DNA of 64,000 nucleotides from Lachnospiraceae bacterium (GCA_902363835.1 CABJBM010000010.1:133448-197447); one strand, 5' to 3'; positions 1-8,109 are shown, counted from the stretch's first letter. The notes: generated by a model from the letters alone, not told the origin. Program-made: numbers and translations.

Positions 1-2
1 AT

Positions 3-674
3 AAGGAAAATGACCTTGAAAACTTAAATATTCCCAAGAAGCTGAATTTCTTAAGGGAGATGACCATTTCCCTTACCATTGTTATGACGATTCTCTTTTT
101 GATCATAAGCCTTATTTCCGGCCCGGCCTGGGCGCGGGAAAACATCACGGGCGGACAGGATATTGTTGTGTTCAGCTTTTTACGGGGACTGTCCTTTGGT
201 ATGTGGATTACAGTCATTATAACCGGTGTGAGAATGATGCTTTCTGAGATCATTTCCGCATTCCACGGCATTGCCAATAAGATTATCCCAAATTCCATTC
301 CTGGGCTGGATATTCCGCTGCTGTTCCCCAATTATCCCAATTCCGTAATATTGGGCTTTCTCACCAGCCTGATCGCCGGGTTGATCGGCATGATGATCCT
401 GGGATTTGTCAATTACCCGGTTGTAGTATTTCCGGCTTTGATTCCAACCTTTTTTACCGGTGCGGTAACAGCTATTTTCGGAAATGCCCACGGCGGACGC
501 AGGGGCGCTATTATCGGCTCCTTTGTAAACGGTCTGATCCTTATTTTCGGGCAGGCCCTGCTTCTTCCTATGATCGGGACCTATGCGCCTATTATGCGTA
601 TTTTAAGTGAGACGGATTATTCTTTCTACGGTCCCATTTTAGGCTGGGTGCTTAGGCTGTTCGGAGGCGTCTGA
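3..674 (+). CDS. PTS ascorbate-type transporter subunit IIC (UlaA/SgaT family), 5' end outside window
   Basis: The reading frame is open from the first bases of the window, so the gene starts upstream and only about the last 224 residues are seen (family length is about 460). The visible part is a very hydrophobic membrane protein with several transmembrane helices, loops such as GLDIPLLFPNYPNS and a Gly-rich FGNAHGGRRGA segment typical of UlaA-like EIIC. In the family this subunit moves ascorbate or a related sugar acid across the membrane while it is phosphorylated by the PTS. EIIA and EIIB genes must lie upstream. Its stop codon overlaps the start of the next gene by one base (TGATG), so the two are translationally coupled. 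The exact substrate cannot be told from this fragment. Confidence 0.85.
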   Translation, partial: KENDLENLNIPKKLNFLREMTISLTIVMTILFLIISLISGPAWARENITGGQDIVVFSFLRGLSFGMWITVIITGVRMMLSEIISAFHGIANKIIPNSIPGLDIPLLFPNYPNSVILGFLTSLIAGLIGMMILGFVNYPVVVFPALIPTFFTGAVTAIFGNAHGGRRGAIIGSFVNGLILIFGQALLLPMIGTYAPIMRILSETDYSFYGPILGWVLRLFGGV

Positions 675-1372
675 TGAAGAATCTGGTGTTTTATCTTACA
701 CTGCATTATCCGGATAGGGAAACCTTTTTTCAGATTCTGGAGCTGTTGGATAAGGAAAATGCCGGTTACGTTGAGATCGGTATTCCTGTTTCCGATCCAT
801 ATATAGACGGAGGGGTGATCCGGCAGACCCACAAGGAGGTTTTGGAGAAAGGCCTGACAAAAGGGGAGGTGGTACATACCCTGGAGGAGATCCGCAGGCG
901 TTTTGCCTTTAAAGTGGTATTAATGACTTATAAGGAAGGCGTGGAGCATTTTTGTCTTTCCGATGTTCCGAAGAATCTATACGATGGTTTCCTGTGTGTT
1001 GACGGGGAATATCAGGCCGGGTCTTTCCCTAACCAGATTGCTGTTTTAGGACAGTCTCTTGACCGCGGGGAAATAACAAAGGCTCTTAAGCATAATGAAT
1101 TATTTGCCTATGTTGTTTCAGGGCAAGGGAAGACCGGTTCCTTTAACAAGCTTCCTGAGGAATATGTGGAAGTTGTGAAGAAAGTGAAATCTGTTTCAAA
1201 AATACCGGCCTACGTGGGCTTTGGAATAAAGTCCGCCGAAGATGTAAAGGAAGTCATGAAACATGGTGCTGATGGCGCCATAATAGGCACTGAATTTATA
1301 AAGCAATATCAACTTGGGGGCATGGAAGCTTTAAACGCTTATCTGGAGGAGTTAAAGAAAGCGGCTGCATAA
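674..1372 (+). CDS. TrpA-like (tryptophan synthase alpha-family) protein in PTS operon
   Basis: A 232-residue TIM-barrel protein of the tryptophan synthase alpha family. The two catalytic acids of TrpA are kept: Glu34 in YVEIGIPVSDP and Asp45 in YIDGG, with the same 11-residue spacing as Glu49/Asp60 of E. coli TrpA. Phosphate-binding loops are also visible (VSGQGKTG, VGFGIKSAEDV, GADGAIIGTEF). It is shorter than a biosynthetic TrpA (about 268) and there is no trpB or other trp gene nearby. It overlaps the ascorbate-type PTS IIC gene by one base, so it probably acts on the phosphorylated product of that PTS. TrpA carries out a retro-aldol cleavage, so an aldolase role on a sugar-acid phosphate is a reasonable inference, but the substrate is unknown. 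Confidence 0.75.
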   Translation: MKNLVFYLTLHYPDRETFFQILELLDKENAGYVEIGIPVSDPYIDGGVIRQTHKEVLEKGLTKGEVVHTLEEIRRRFAFKVVLMTYKEGVEHFCLSDVPKNLYDGFLCVDGEYQAGSFPNQIAVLGQSLDRGEITKALKHNELFAYVVSGQGKTGSFNKLPEEYVEVVKKVKSVSKIPAYVGFGIKSAEDVKEVMKHGADGAIIGTEFIKQYQLGGMEALNAYLEELKKAAA

Positions 1373-1445
1373 GCTGGTTTTCCAGTCTGCTTCAATGGCA
1401 AGGGGAGTGTTATAATAGAAGCAGAGAAATAATAGATTAAACAGG

Positions 1446-1490
1446 CCGCTGTTTTTCTGACCATTGATCAGGAAAACAGCGGATTTTTTA
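1446..1490 (+). terminator. Intrinsic terminator of PTS/TrpA-like operon
   Basis: Inverted repeat CCGCTGTTTTtC...GaAAACAGCGG followed by ATTTTTTA. It lies 73 bases after the TrpA-like stop codon. Confidence 0.85.
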
Positions 1491-1515
1491 ATTTCTCTTG
1501 ATTTATGATTGACAT

Positions 1516-1569
1516 TTATTACGAAATTAAATATATTACTATTATAATATAATACGAAAGTCGTAATAA
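1516..1569 (+). promoter_or_regulatory. Promoter and MarR-type operator region
   Basis: A perfect 9-bp inverted repeat, TTATTACGA (1516-1524) and TCGTAATAA (1561-1569), brackets an AT-rich core that holds a TATAAT -10 box (1543-1548) with TTACGA (1519-1524) as a possible -35 at 18 bp. The right arm also forms a shorter palindrome TACGA-AAG-TCGTA (1553-1565). A repressor bound here would cover the promoter, so autorepression by the MarR protein encoded just downstream is likely. Confidence 0.6.
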
Positions 1570-1582
1570 AAGGAGTGGCCGC

Positions 1583-2062
1583 ATGAAAGACCAAATAACC
1601 GAGGAAGAAATAAGGGGTATAGACAAGGTTTGGCATGAGCTTATCTTTTCCATGCAAAAGACAAATGAAGAGCTATGGAAGGATCAACTGGAGGGCGTGT
1701 CAACCATTGAGATCAGCATACTCAGTATCATTGAACGGAATCCTGATGTCATCCTGAAGGAAATCGCAGAAATATTGGGAATACCGGGAAGTACGCTCAC
1801 CAGCGCCGTTGACCGATTGGAAAAGCGGGGCCTGCTGATACGGATGATCAGCAAAAGGGACCGGCGGTCATTTGGACTGGGACTGACGGAAGAGGGCAGA
1901 GAGGTCCAGCTGGAGCACCGGGAGAGAGAAAAGGTTTTATGGGAAAGAGTATTGGGATCCTATGAAACCTCTGCTGAGCGCAGAGAACTGGTCCGTCTTT
2001 TGGAGATTTTGGCAAAGAACGTGAACAGGCCTTCAAGGGAGGACGGCAAGGATGGAGAATAA
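1583..2062 (+). CDS. MarR family transcriptional regulator
   Basis: 159 residues with a winged helix-turn-helix of the MarR family: the recognition part is EIAEILGIPGSTLTSAVDRLEKRGLLIR (split here in two motifs, EIAEILGIPGSTLTSAV and DRLEKRGLL), followed by the wing SKRDRRSFGLGLTEEG. The ATG follows AAAGGAGTGGCCGC. The 3' end overlaps the next gene, a short-chain dehydrogenase, by 11 bases, so both form one operon. An inverted-repeat operator lies over its promoter, which points to autoregulation. MarR proteins bind DNA as dimers and usually respond to small phenolic or lipophilic ligands; the ligand is unknown here. Confidence 0.88.
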   Translation: MKDQITEEEIRGIDKVWHELIFSMQKTNEELWKDQLEGVSTIEISILSIIERNPDVILKEIAEILGIPGSTLTSAVDRLEKRGLLIRMISKRDRRSFGLGLTEEGREVQLEHREREKVLWERVLGSYETSAERRELVRLLEILAKNVNRPSREDGKDGE

Positions 2063-2864
2063 AACAGCGGTGATAACAGGTGCAACAAGCGGAATCGGAG
2101 CGGCTTATGCCCATAAATTCGGGGAACTGGGATATGATCTTGTCATAACAGGGAGACGAAAGGAAGCAATCGAGAAAGTCGCGGCCCTTATTCGGGAAAA
2201 ATACCATGTAAGGGTAGAGGTGATCCTGTCGGAGCTTTCTCAGGCGGAAGGAGTTAGCAAAGTCACGGAATCCATAAAAGGAAAGAAGATTGAGGTTCTC
2301 GTCAATAATGCGGGATTTGGAGCAGCCGGACTTTACCAGAGATCTGATCTGACTGTGATGGAGGAGCTTGCAAATGTAAATGTGGCGGCTCCGCTGAAAC
2401 TGATCCATGCAGTGCTGCCGGGAATGGTGGAACGAGGCAGCGGAACCATTATCAATATATCCTCTGAGGGTGTTTTTATGATCGTGCCTGGTAATGCCGT
2501 TTATTCCGGAGTTAAGGCTTTTTTAAAGATTTTCACAGAAGGACTGCATATGGATCTTATGGGAACAGGGGTAAAGGTGATGGCTGTTTGCCCGGGATTA
2601 ACGCATACGGATTTTCATGAGAAGATGGGAATGGAAAAAGAGCGGCAGGTGGACAGAGGTCCGGTCAAATGGATGTCACCGGAAGAAGTGGTGAATCTTT
2701 CGTTAAAGGATTTAGAGAAGGGGAGAATCATCAGCATTCCAGGATTACATACTAAAATGCTCACCCGCTTTTTAGGTGTGATCCCAAGGAAAGGCTATTA
2801 TAAATTCATGTATGGGTTCAGCCAGAAGAATTTTAAAAGAAAAACGGAGCAGGTCAAAAAATAG
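2052..2864 (+). CDS. Short-chain dehydrogenase/reductase (SDR family)
   Basis: 270 residues, a classical SDR. The nucleotide-binding TGATSGIG motif is near residue 9, NNAG follows in mid-protein, and the catalytic Ser (IINISSEG) and YxxxK (YSGVKAF) are present, so the enzyme should be active with NAD(P)H. The region after the active site (CPGLTHTDFHEKMG) resembles SDRs that act on ketones or fatty acyl-type substrates, but the substrate cannot be assigned. It overlaps the marR gene by 11 bases and is probably controlled by that regulator; MarR-SDR pairs are often detoxification units. Confidence 0.85.
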   Translation: MENKTAVITGATSGIGAAYAHKFGELGYDLVITGRRKEAIEKVAALIREKYHVRVEVILSELSQAEGVSKVTESIKGKKIEVLVNNAGFGAAGLYQRSDLTVMEELANVNVAAPLKLIHAVLPGMVERGSGTIINISSEGVFMIVPGNAVYSGVKAFLKIFTEGLHMDLMGTGVKVMAVCPGLTHTDFHEKMGMEKERQVDRGPVKWMSPEEVVNLSLKDLEKGRIISIPGLHTKMLTRFLGVIPRKGYYKFMYGFSQKNFKRKTEQVKK

Positions 2865-2895
2865 TTGACAATAAGTGAATGATCATTTATTATAG
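2865..2895 (+). promoter_or_regulatory. tetR promoter with overlapping operator
   Basis: TTGACA (2865-2870) and TATTAT (2888-2893) are separated by 17 bp, an almost ideal sigma-A promoter. The spacer and -10 box carry a 25-bp element (2871-2895) centred on the palindrome AATGATCATT. The same element occurs inverted at 3539-3563 in front of lon, 22 of 25 positions identical. Autorepression by the TetR protein is the simplest reading. Confidence 0.75.
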
Positions 2896-2913
2896 AGACA
2901 TAGAGGTGATGGC

Positions 2914-3477
2914 ATGAGAAAAAAAGACGACGAAAAGGTGAAAAGCATTAAAGAAGCGGTAATCAAGCTGATCCTGCAGGAGGGCTTCCATGGCACTTCT
3001 GTCTCTAAAATCGCAAAGATGGCAGGGGTTTCGCCGGCTACGGTTTATATCTACTTTGAGAACAAAGAAGATATGCTGCACGATATTTACCTGGAATACT
3101 CGGAAGAAATCTATGATTATATATTAGACAGCGTAAGACGGGATATGGAAGGACGGCAGCAGATCGAGGTGCTCATCCGAAGCTACTATAATTATATATT
3201 GGAGAACCAGGAAATCTTCAGCTTTGTGGAGCAATTTTCCAATTGCCCTTCATTAGCCAACAACTGCTCCGGGAAAAGAGGTATTTGCAATATTTACAGC
3301 CTGATGTCGGAGATGAAGAGGAGCAACCTCATAAAGAATTACAAAGAAGATAATCTGCTGGCTATTATTTTTCAGCCGGTGAAAGCGATTGCCGTTGATA
3401 ACCGCAAAAACGAAGCACAAAAAGAGGATCTGCTGCAGGAGATGATTCAAATCATACAGAATGCAATACTGCGGTAA
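2914..3477 (+). CDS. TetR/AcrR family transcriptional regulator
   Basis: 187 residues. The N-terminal TetR DNA-binding domain is clear: KLILQEGFHGTSVSKIAKMAG then VSPATVYIYFENKEDML (residues about 18-55). The C-terminal ligand domain is short and has no recognisable subfamily signature. The ATG is preceded by AGAGGTGATGGC. Operators at 2871-2895 (own promoter) and 3539-3563 (upstream of lon) suggest it controls itself and the lon-DUF1858 operon. A 16-bp hairpin follows the stop codon. Confidence 0.88.
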   Translation: MRKKDDEKVKSIKEAVIKLILQEGFHGTSVSKIAKMAGVSPATVYIYFENKEDMLHDIYLEYSEEIYDYILDSVRRDMEGRQQIEVLIRSYYNYILENQEIFSFVEQFSNCPSLANNCSGKRGICNIYSLMSEMKRSNLIKNYKEDNLLAIIFQPVKAIAVDNRKNEAQKEDLLQEMIQIIQNAILR

Positions 3478-3486
3478 GTTTTATAA

Positions 3487-3527
3487 GCGGGATTCTTTTG
3501 TGAAACCATTCCACAAAAGAATCCCGC
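3487..3527. other. Long hairpin between tetR and lon, no T-tract
   Basis: Perfect 16-bp inverted repeat: GCGGGATTCTTTTGTG (3487-3502), 9-base loop, CACAAAAGAATCCCGC (3512-3527). It is followed by a run of A, not T, and on the other strand the stem is followed by TTATAAAA, so it is not a standard intrinsic terminator in either direction. It could end tetR transcription weakly or act as an RNA element. Confidence 0.6.
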
Positions 3528-3538
3528 AAAAAAAGATA

Positions 3539-3563
3539 CTATATTAAATGAACATTCACTTAA
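3539..3563 (-). promoter_or_regulatory. Second copy of TetR operator, upstream of lon
   Basis: On the minus strand this 25-mer reads like the element at 2871-2895 with only three mismatches. It lies 27 bases before the lon start codon, in the expected 5' leader or promoter of lon. This supports the downstream ATG at 3590 as the real lon start, because the earlier in-frame ATG (3548) lies inside the operator. Confidence 0.65.
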
Positions 3564-3589
3564 GGACTACGCACAGAAAGGATAAAACT

Positions 3590-6010
3590 ATGATAAATAA
3601 TTATAGTGATCACATAGGAATCGTTTTCCCAATATCCAATAAAGTTTTATTGCCGGACGTCGTAACCACGGTTCGTTTGGAAGCTCTTGGCGAAGCACAG
3701 ATGAAGTATTTAGAAGACGAAGAGGCTGTAAAAATAGCTTTGCCCCAGAAACAGAATTTTGGTAAAAACCCGAAGAAGGAAGAGGACTTTTACCGGACAG
3801 GCGTGATTTTTGAGGTCATGGGGCTGGATCAGTCGGAAAAAGAGATTCTGCTTTCCGTTAAGTTTAAGGACCGGGTCGATATAAAGGAGCTGCAGATAGA
3901 AAACGGCGTTATATATGCCCAATTTGAGCTCAGTCCGGATCATGAGGATCTAAATGAAAAGAGCAGGGAAGAAATGCTCGGCTATATCAAGAACGTTACC
4001 AGCGAGATAAGCGCCAAATTTTCAGGTGGAGAGCAGTACCAGAGAGTTGTCAATGAGTTTAAGGACTTAAATTCCATCATCGTATATCTGTCTCAATTTC
4101 TTCAGATACCAAATGAGGAAAGATATGAACTGCTGGAAATGCAGTCCTTAAAAGGCAGAAGCCTCCGTTTTCTGGATTATTTGCTGAAGCAAAAGGAAAT
4201 GATAGAATTGCAGATGCAGATTTCCGAGAAATTCTCTGAGAAAGCCAACCGGTATTACAGGGAGTCCGTGCTCAGGGAACAGTTAAAGGCCATTCAGGAA
4301 GAGTTAAATGAGGGCAAAGAGGAGACAGAGAAAAAAGAGACGGATTATTTAAGCAGGATCGAAGAGGCAGGAATGCCGCCTGAGATAAAAGAAGCTGCTC
4401 TTGAAGAACTGGAAAAACTGGAAGATCAGGGGCCTAACAAACTGGATTACAACGTGATCCGCAATTACTTAGATCTCCTGGTTCAGCTTCCCTGGAAAAA
4501 GGAAGAGGCAAAAGACATTGATCTTGACGAGGCAAGACGGATTCTGGATGAACAGCATTACGGGCTAAAAAAGGTAAAGGACAGGATCATTCAGCATCTT
4601 GCAGTCATGCAGTTAAACAAGGATAAAAAGGGTTCCATTCTGCTCCTTGTAGGCCCGCCTGGAACCGGCAAGACAAGCCTTGGAAAAAGCGTTGCAGAGG
4701 CCCTTGGCAGAAAGTATATCCGTTTAAGCCTGGGCGGTATCCGGGATGAATCGGAGATCAGAGGCCACAGGAGAACTTATGTGGGAGCCATGCCGGGAAG
4801 GATCATCCAAAGCATCCGGAAGGCGGGAAAGACCAATCCTGTTATGGTGCTTGATGAAGTGGATAAGATTATGTCCGGCGGTTTCAGTGGAGACCCGGCC
4901 AGCGCGCTTTTGGAGGTTCTTGATCCGGAACAGAACAACAGTTTTACAGATCATTATCTGGATCTTCCTTACGATTTATCCGATGTCTTCTTTGTGGCAA
5001 CAGCCAATTCCTTAGAAAGCATCCCAGGGCCGCTGTTAGACAGAATGGAGGTCATCCAGATATCCAGCTATACCATGGATGAAAAATTCCATATCGGAAA
5101 GAATCATCTGATTCCGGCGGTCTTAAAAGAGCACGGATTAAATCCGGAGCAGCTGGTGATGGAGGATGAGGTATTGCAAAAGATCATCAGCGACTATACG
5201 CTGGAAGCCGGAGTCCGGGGGCTGAAAAAGCAGCTGTCCGGTCTGGCCAGAATCGCAACAGAAAAGATCGTATCAAAGAAAGTAGAACTGCCTTTTGAAA
5301 TCAAGGCAGAAGATTTGGAGGAATTCCTTGGCAGGCAGGTTTCCCGCCATGACAAGGCTCAGCCGGACAATCCTCCGGGAGTGGTAACAGGCCTGGCCTG
5401 GACTCCGGTGGGTGGAGAAATCCTTTTCATAGAGGCAACCGATATGCCGGGAAGCGGAGCGGTCACATTGACCGGAAAGCTGGGAGATGTGATGAAGGAA
5501 TCGGCTAAGATTTCCTTAAGCCTGTTAAAGTCCAGACTGCCTTTAAATGCTTTTGATTTTAAAGAAAAGGACCTTCATATCCATGTTCCCTCAGGAGCAG
5601 TTCCAAAGGATGGCCCTTCAGCCGGTATTGCATTATTTACTGCCCTGGCTTCTCTGGTTACGGGAAATAAGGTAGATTCCAGGCTTGCCATGACAGGAGA
5701 AATCACTCTGCGCGGAGCAGTTCTTCCCATCGGAGGTTTAAAAGAAAAGCTTCTGGGCGCTCAAAGAGCCGGAATAACCAGGGTTTTGATTCCAAAAGAT
5801 AATGTAAGTGACTTAAAGGATGTGCCGGAAGAAGTGAAGAACCAGCTTACCATTATACCGGTAGAAACTGTAGAAGATGTGCTAAAAGAGTCTTTGGGGA
5901 TTTTTCTTCCGAGAATCGAACATGTATTTCTCCAAAAGGGAGGGAACGGATTATTCTCCGAAGGATCAATCACACCACACAAAAATATGGAAAGAAAAGA
6001 GGTAATTTAA
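3590..6010 (+). CDS. lon: ATP-dependent protease Lon
   Basis: 806 residues. N-terminal LON substrate domain, coiled-coil middle part, AAA+ domain with Walker A GPPGTGKT (355-362) and Walker B VLDEVDK (Asp422), and C-terminal serine protease domain with the Ser677 (KDGPSAG) and Lys720 (GGLKEK) dyad, spaced 43 residues as in E. coli Lon. It degrades misfolded and selected regulatory proteins in the cytoplasm. The start at 3590 is chosen because GAAAGGATAAAACT precedes it and the earlier ATG lies in a repressor site. A DUF1858 gene starts directly after the stop codon. The TetR-type operator upstream is unusual: lon is more often under heat-shock or stress control. Confidence 0.95.
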   Translation: MINNYSDHIGIVFPISNKVLLPDVVTTVRLEALGEAQMKYLEDEEAVKIALPQKQNFGKNPKKEEDFYRTGVIFEVMGLDQSEKEILLSVKFKDRVDIKELQIENGVIYAQFELSPDHEDLNEKSREEMLGYIKNVTSEISAKFSGGEQYQRVVNEFKDLNSIIVYLSQFLQIPNEERYELLEMQSLKGRSLRFLDYLLKQKEMIELQMQISEKFSEKANRYYRESVLREQLKAIQEELNEGKEETEKKETDYLSRIEEAGMPPEIKEAALEELEKLEDQGPNKLDYNVIRNYLDLLVQLPWKKEEAKDIDLDEARRILDEQHYGLKKVKDRIIQHLAVMQLNKDKKGSILLLVGPPGTGKTSLGKSVAEALGRKYIRLSLGGIRDESEIRGHRRTYVGAMPGRIIQSIRKAGKTNPVMVLDEVDKIMSGGFSGDPASALLEVLDPEQNNSFTDHYLDLPYDLSDVFFVATANSLESIPGPLLDRMEVIQISSYTMDEKFHIGKNHLIPAVLKEHGLNPEQLVMEDEVLQKIISDYTLEAGVRGLKKQLSGLARIATEKIVSKKVELPFEIKAEDLEEFLGRQVSRHDKAQPDNPPGVVTGLAWTPVGGEILFIEATDMPGSGAVTLTGKLGDVMKESAKISLSLLKSRLPLNAFDFKEKDLHIHVPSGAVPKDGPSAGIALFTALASLVTGNKVDSRLAMTGEITLRGAVLPIGGLKEKLLGAQRAGITRVLIPKDNVSDLKDVPEEVKNQLTIIPVETVEDVLKESLGIFLPRIEHVFLQKGGNGLFSEGSITPHKNMERKEVI

Positions 6011-6214
6011 ATGAAACTTTCAGTGACAAAGGATACTTTAATCGGTGAGGTTTTACAAGCGGATCAAACCACTGCTCCCTTCTTCTTTGAAATGGGAATG
6101 CACTGCCTGGGCTGTCCGGCATCTGCAGGAGAAACCCTGGAAGAGGCCTGCATGGTCCACGGCGTTCCTGTAGAGGAACTGATTGATAAGTTAAACGCCC
6201 ATATTTCAGAGTAA
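6011..6214 (+). CDS. DUF1858 domain protein (Hcp-associated redox disulfide family)
   Basis: 67 residues, a complete DUF1858 domain. The signature GMHCLGCP gives a CxxC pair and is followed by EACMVHG. Proteins of this family are often encoded beside hybrid cluster protein genes and are thought to have redox-active cysteines; the function is not established. The ATG follows the lon stop codon with no gap, and its ribosome site (AGAGG) is inside lon, so the two are co-translated. A second copy is found in the hcp operon at 18156-18338. Confidence 0.88.
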   Translation: MKLSVTKDTLIGEVLQADQTTAPFFFEMGMHCLGCPASAGETLEEACMVHGVPVEELIDKLNAHISE

Positions 6215-6227
6215 TTGCTGTATGAAT

Positions 6228-6268
6228 AAAAAAAGGAAGGTGTCTTTATAAAGATGCCTTCCTTTTTG
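6228..6268. terminator. Bidirectional terminator between convergent genes
   Basis: AAAAAAAGGAAGGtgtCTTT...AAAGatgCCTTCCTTTTTG: a stem with an A-run before and a T-run after, so it can stop the lon operon (+) and the DUF6483 gene (-). Confidence 0.85.
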
Positions 6269-6283
6269 ATGAATTAAGATTTT

Positions 6284-6673
6284 TTATTCAGAACCTCTTC
6301 CAAGAAGGGCCTCCGCCATGGCTTCATATCCATAAATCGATGACACATACTTTAATCCATCAACGATTTCAATTTTGGAAAACCCGCATTCTTCAAGAAA
6401 TTTGGAATTTTTTTGATTTAAATACTCATAAAACATGAGCGCCATTTTGTAATGCTCCATATCCTGGGCGTCCAGAACATCCAGCAATTGATTTTCCGCT
6501 TCATTGACTTTTCCGTCCTCAATGAGATTCAGAAGATCTTTATATGCTGATCCTGTTTCCTGATCCTTAAAATTCAGTTCTTCATTTTTCCCTAAATCAA
6601 TGTGAAAAACCAGCTTCAGCAAAGTGGTCACCATTTCATGGATCACGCGCATGATATAATCTTCTTCCAGCAT
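6284..6673 (-). CDS. DUF6483 family protein, function unknown
   Basis: 129 residues starting MLEEDYIMRVIHEMV. It is an acidic, helical, soluble protein with no signal peptide. The pattern (EEDYIMRxIHEMVTTLLKLVF then alternating helices ending in YGYEAMAEALLG) matches my memory of DUF6483, a family of small Lachnospiraceae proteins with tetratricopeptide-like helices. The start at 6673 is preferred because AAAAGGAG lies seven bases before it; an in-frame ATG at 6694 has no such site and would place the ribosome site inside the gene. It stands alone, convergent with lon-DUF1858 and divergent from the cdaR-type gene. Function is not known. Confidence 0.7.
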   Translation of the reverse strand: MLEEDYIMRVIHEMVTTLLKLVFHIDLGKNEELNFKDQETGSAYKDLLNLIEDGKVNEAENQLLDVLDAQDMEHYKMALMFYEYLNQKNSKFLEECGFSKIEIVDGLKYVSSIYGYEAMAEALLGRGSE

Positions 6674-6897
6674 AAATTTCTCCTTTTTAACCATAGTTAA
6701 TGAAAAGCATAAAAATGTTTTGATAGAAGATAATTTACCACAAATCTTAAAAAAAGTAAAACATATATTTAGCGGATGGAGGCGTCAGGCTGAGGGATAA
6801 AATCCTCTGCTATTGAAGCAGAAAGCAAAGTATGGTAAGCTGTTTCTTAAAATGATGAGAAAAGTGCAAAGCAGAATAAAGCTCTGGGAGGCCGCGG

Positions 6898-8022
6898 ATG
6901 ATAGAAACAGAATTGGCAAAAAAATTCATTGAACAAGTCACACAATATACAGAATACAATATCAACATCATGAATGAGCAGGGCGTTATCATTGCCAGCA
7001 GGGATCCCAAACGGGTGGGAACCTTTCATGAGGTCGCCTATTATATTGTGACAGGAAGCGAGGACATGGTGGTCACCTCCGCTGAGGGGGATTATCCCGG
7101 CGTAAAGCCCGGAATCAACATGGTTATTAACATTGACGGCAGGCGGGAGGGGGTAGTGGGGATCACCGGAGTTCCGGGAGAGATAAAGCCCGTCGCCCTG
7201 ATCACCAAAATGGCCATTGAAGCCATGCTGAAATACGAAAAGCAGCAGGAAGAGCTGAGGCGAAGAAGGAACCGGAAGGAGCATTTTACAAACCTTCTGA
7301 TCCATGTGGAATATCCGGATCCCGGAGAGCTGCGGAACGTTGCAAAGCAGCTTAATTATTCGGAAAACATCATCCGGATCCCTATTCTTTGCAGGCTTGA
7401 TGACATAAAGCCGGAACCGTTTCTGGACATGATCAAGAAGAGTCCAGGGCATGGGACGGAGGACATCAGCATTATCCTGGACAGAAGCCATATCCTTGTT
7501 TTCAAAACCATGCCGGAGCAGGAGCGTAAGGTATTTGCAGATTATAAATACATGATTGCGGAATATTTAAGCACGGCTTTAAAATGGCTTCGGGAACAGG
7601 AGAAGAGCTGTAAATTTTACATCGGTTCCTTTCAGGAAAACTTTACCCAGTATTACAATGCCTACCGGCACTGCAAATGGCTGGAGGAAAACGTGGATAC
7701 CGGTTCCGCAGCCTTTTTTTATGATCATACGGGAAATTATGTCCGGTCCATTGTGCCGGTAAACGAGCTGCAGTGGATGTTCAATGTTTATGAAAAAGAG
7801 CTGAGTGAAGAATTTAAAAAGACATTTATGGAAATTGCCGGGGTTCTCATAAAGACAAATTATAATCTGGTGACAGCGTCAAAGGAGCTTTTTGTGCATA
7901 AGAACACGCTTTTGTACCGTTATAATAAGGTGAAGGATATCTTTAACATCAATCCCCTGGAGTCTTCGTCAGACCGTTTTTTCATGGAAACTTTTTATAC
8001 TTTTTTAAGAAGAGAACACTAG
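6898..8022 (+). CDS. cdaR: CdaR-family sugar diacid/glycerate regulator
   Basis: 374 residues. The N-terminal sugar diacid recognition domain is visible (AKKFIEQVTQYTEYNINIMN, DPKRVGTFHEVAYYIV split here), the middle GGDEF-like degenerate part is poorly conserved, and the C-terminus ends in a PucR-type helix-turn-helix (LVTASKELFVHKNTLLYRYN KVKDI). In E. coli CdaR activates glucarate, galactarate and glycerate use. The two genes downstream, a GntP-family permease and a glycerate kinase, fit this role exactly. GGGAGG precedes the ATG. A 21-bp palindrome begins directly after the stop codon and is a candidate binding site. Confidence 0.9.
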   Translation: MIETELAKKFIEQVTQYTEYNINIMNEQGVIIASRDPKRVGTFHEVAYYIVTGSEDMVVTSAEGDYPGVKPGINMVINIDGRREGVVGITGVPGEIKPVALITKMAIEAMLKYEKQQEELRRRRNRKEHFTNLLIHVEYPDPGELRNVAKQLNYSENIIRIPILCRLDDIKPEPFLDMIKKSPGHGTEDISIILDRSHILVFKTMPEQERKVFADYKYMIAEYLSTALKWLREQEKSCKFYIGSFQENFTQYYNAYRHCKWLEENVDTGSAAFFYDHTGNYVRSIVPVNELQWMFNVYEKELSEEFKKTFMEIAGVLIKTNYNLVTASKELFVHKNTLLYRYNKVKDIFNINPLESSSDRFFMETFYTFLRREH

Positions 8023-8043
8023 TTTTGTATCGACGATACAAAA
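8023..8043. promoter_or_regulatory. 21-bp palindrome, candidate CdaR operator
   Basis: TTTTGTATCG-A-CGATACAAAA, ten-base arms around one central base, perfect. It lies immediately after the cdaR stop codon and 108 bases before the permease gene. No T-run follows, so a regulator site is more likely than a terminator. Confidence 0.55.
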
Positions 8044-8057
8044 ATCAGTGGTCATAT

Positions 8058-8109
8058 TGATACTCATGACTGTAGAAATATCGGATCAATGATGATATGA
8101 TACCCATGA
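8058..8109 (+). promoter_or_regulatory. Direct repeat upstream of GntP-family permease
   Basis: TGATACTCATGA (8058-8069) and TGATACCCATGA (8098-8109), 11 of 12 identical, 40 bp apart (about four helical turns). A possible second regulator site for the permease-kinase operon. Confidence 0.35.

Noticed and set aside
3548..3589. Earlier lon start codon
   Set aside because: It lies within the repeated TetR operator and has no ribosome site.
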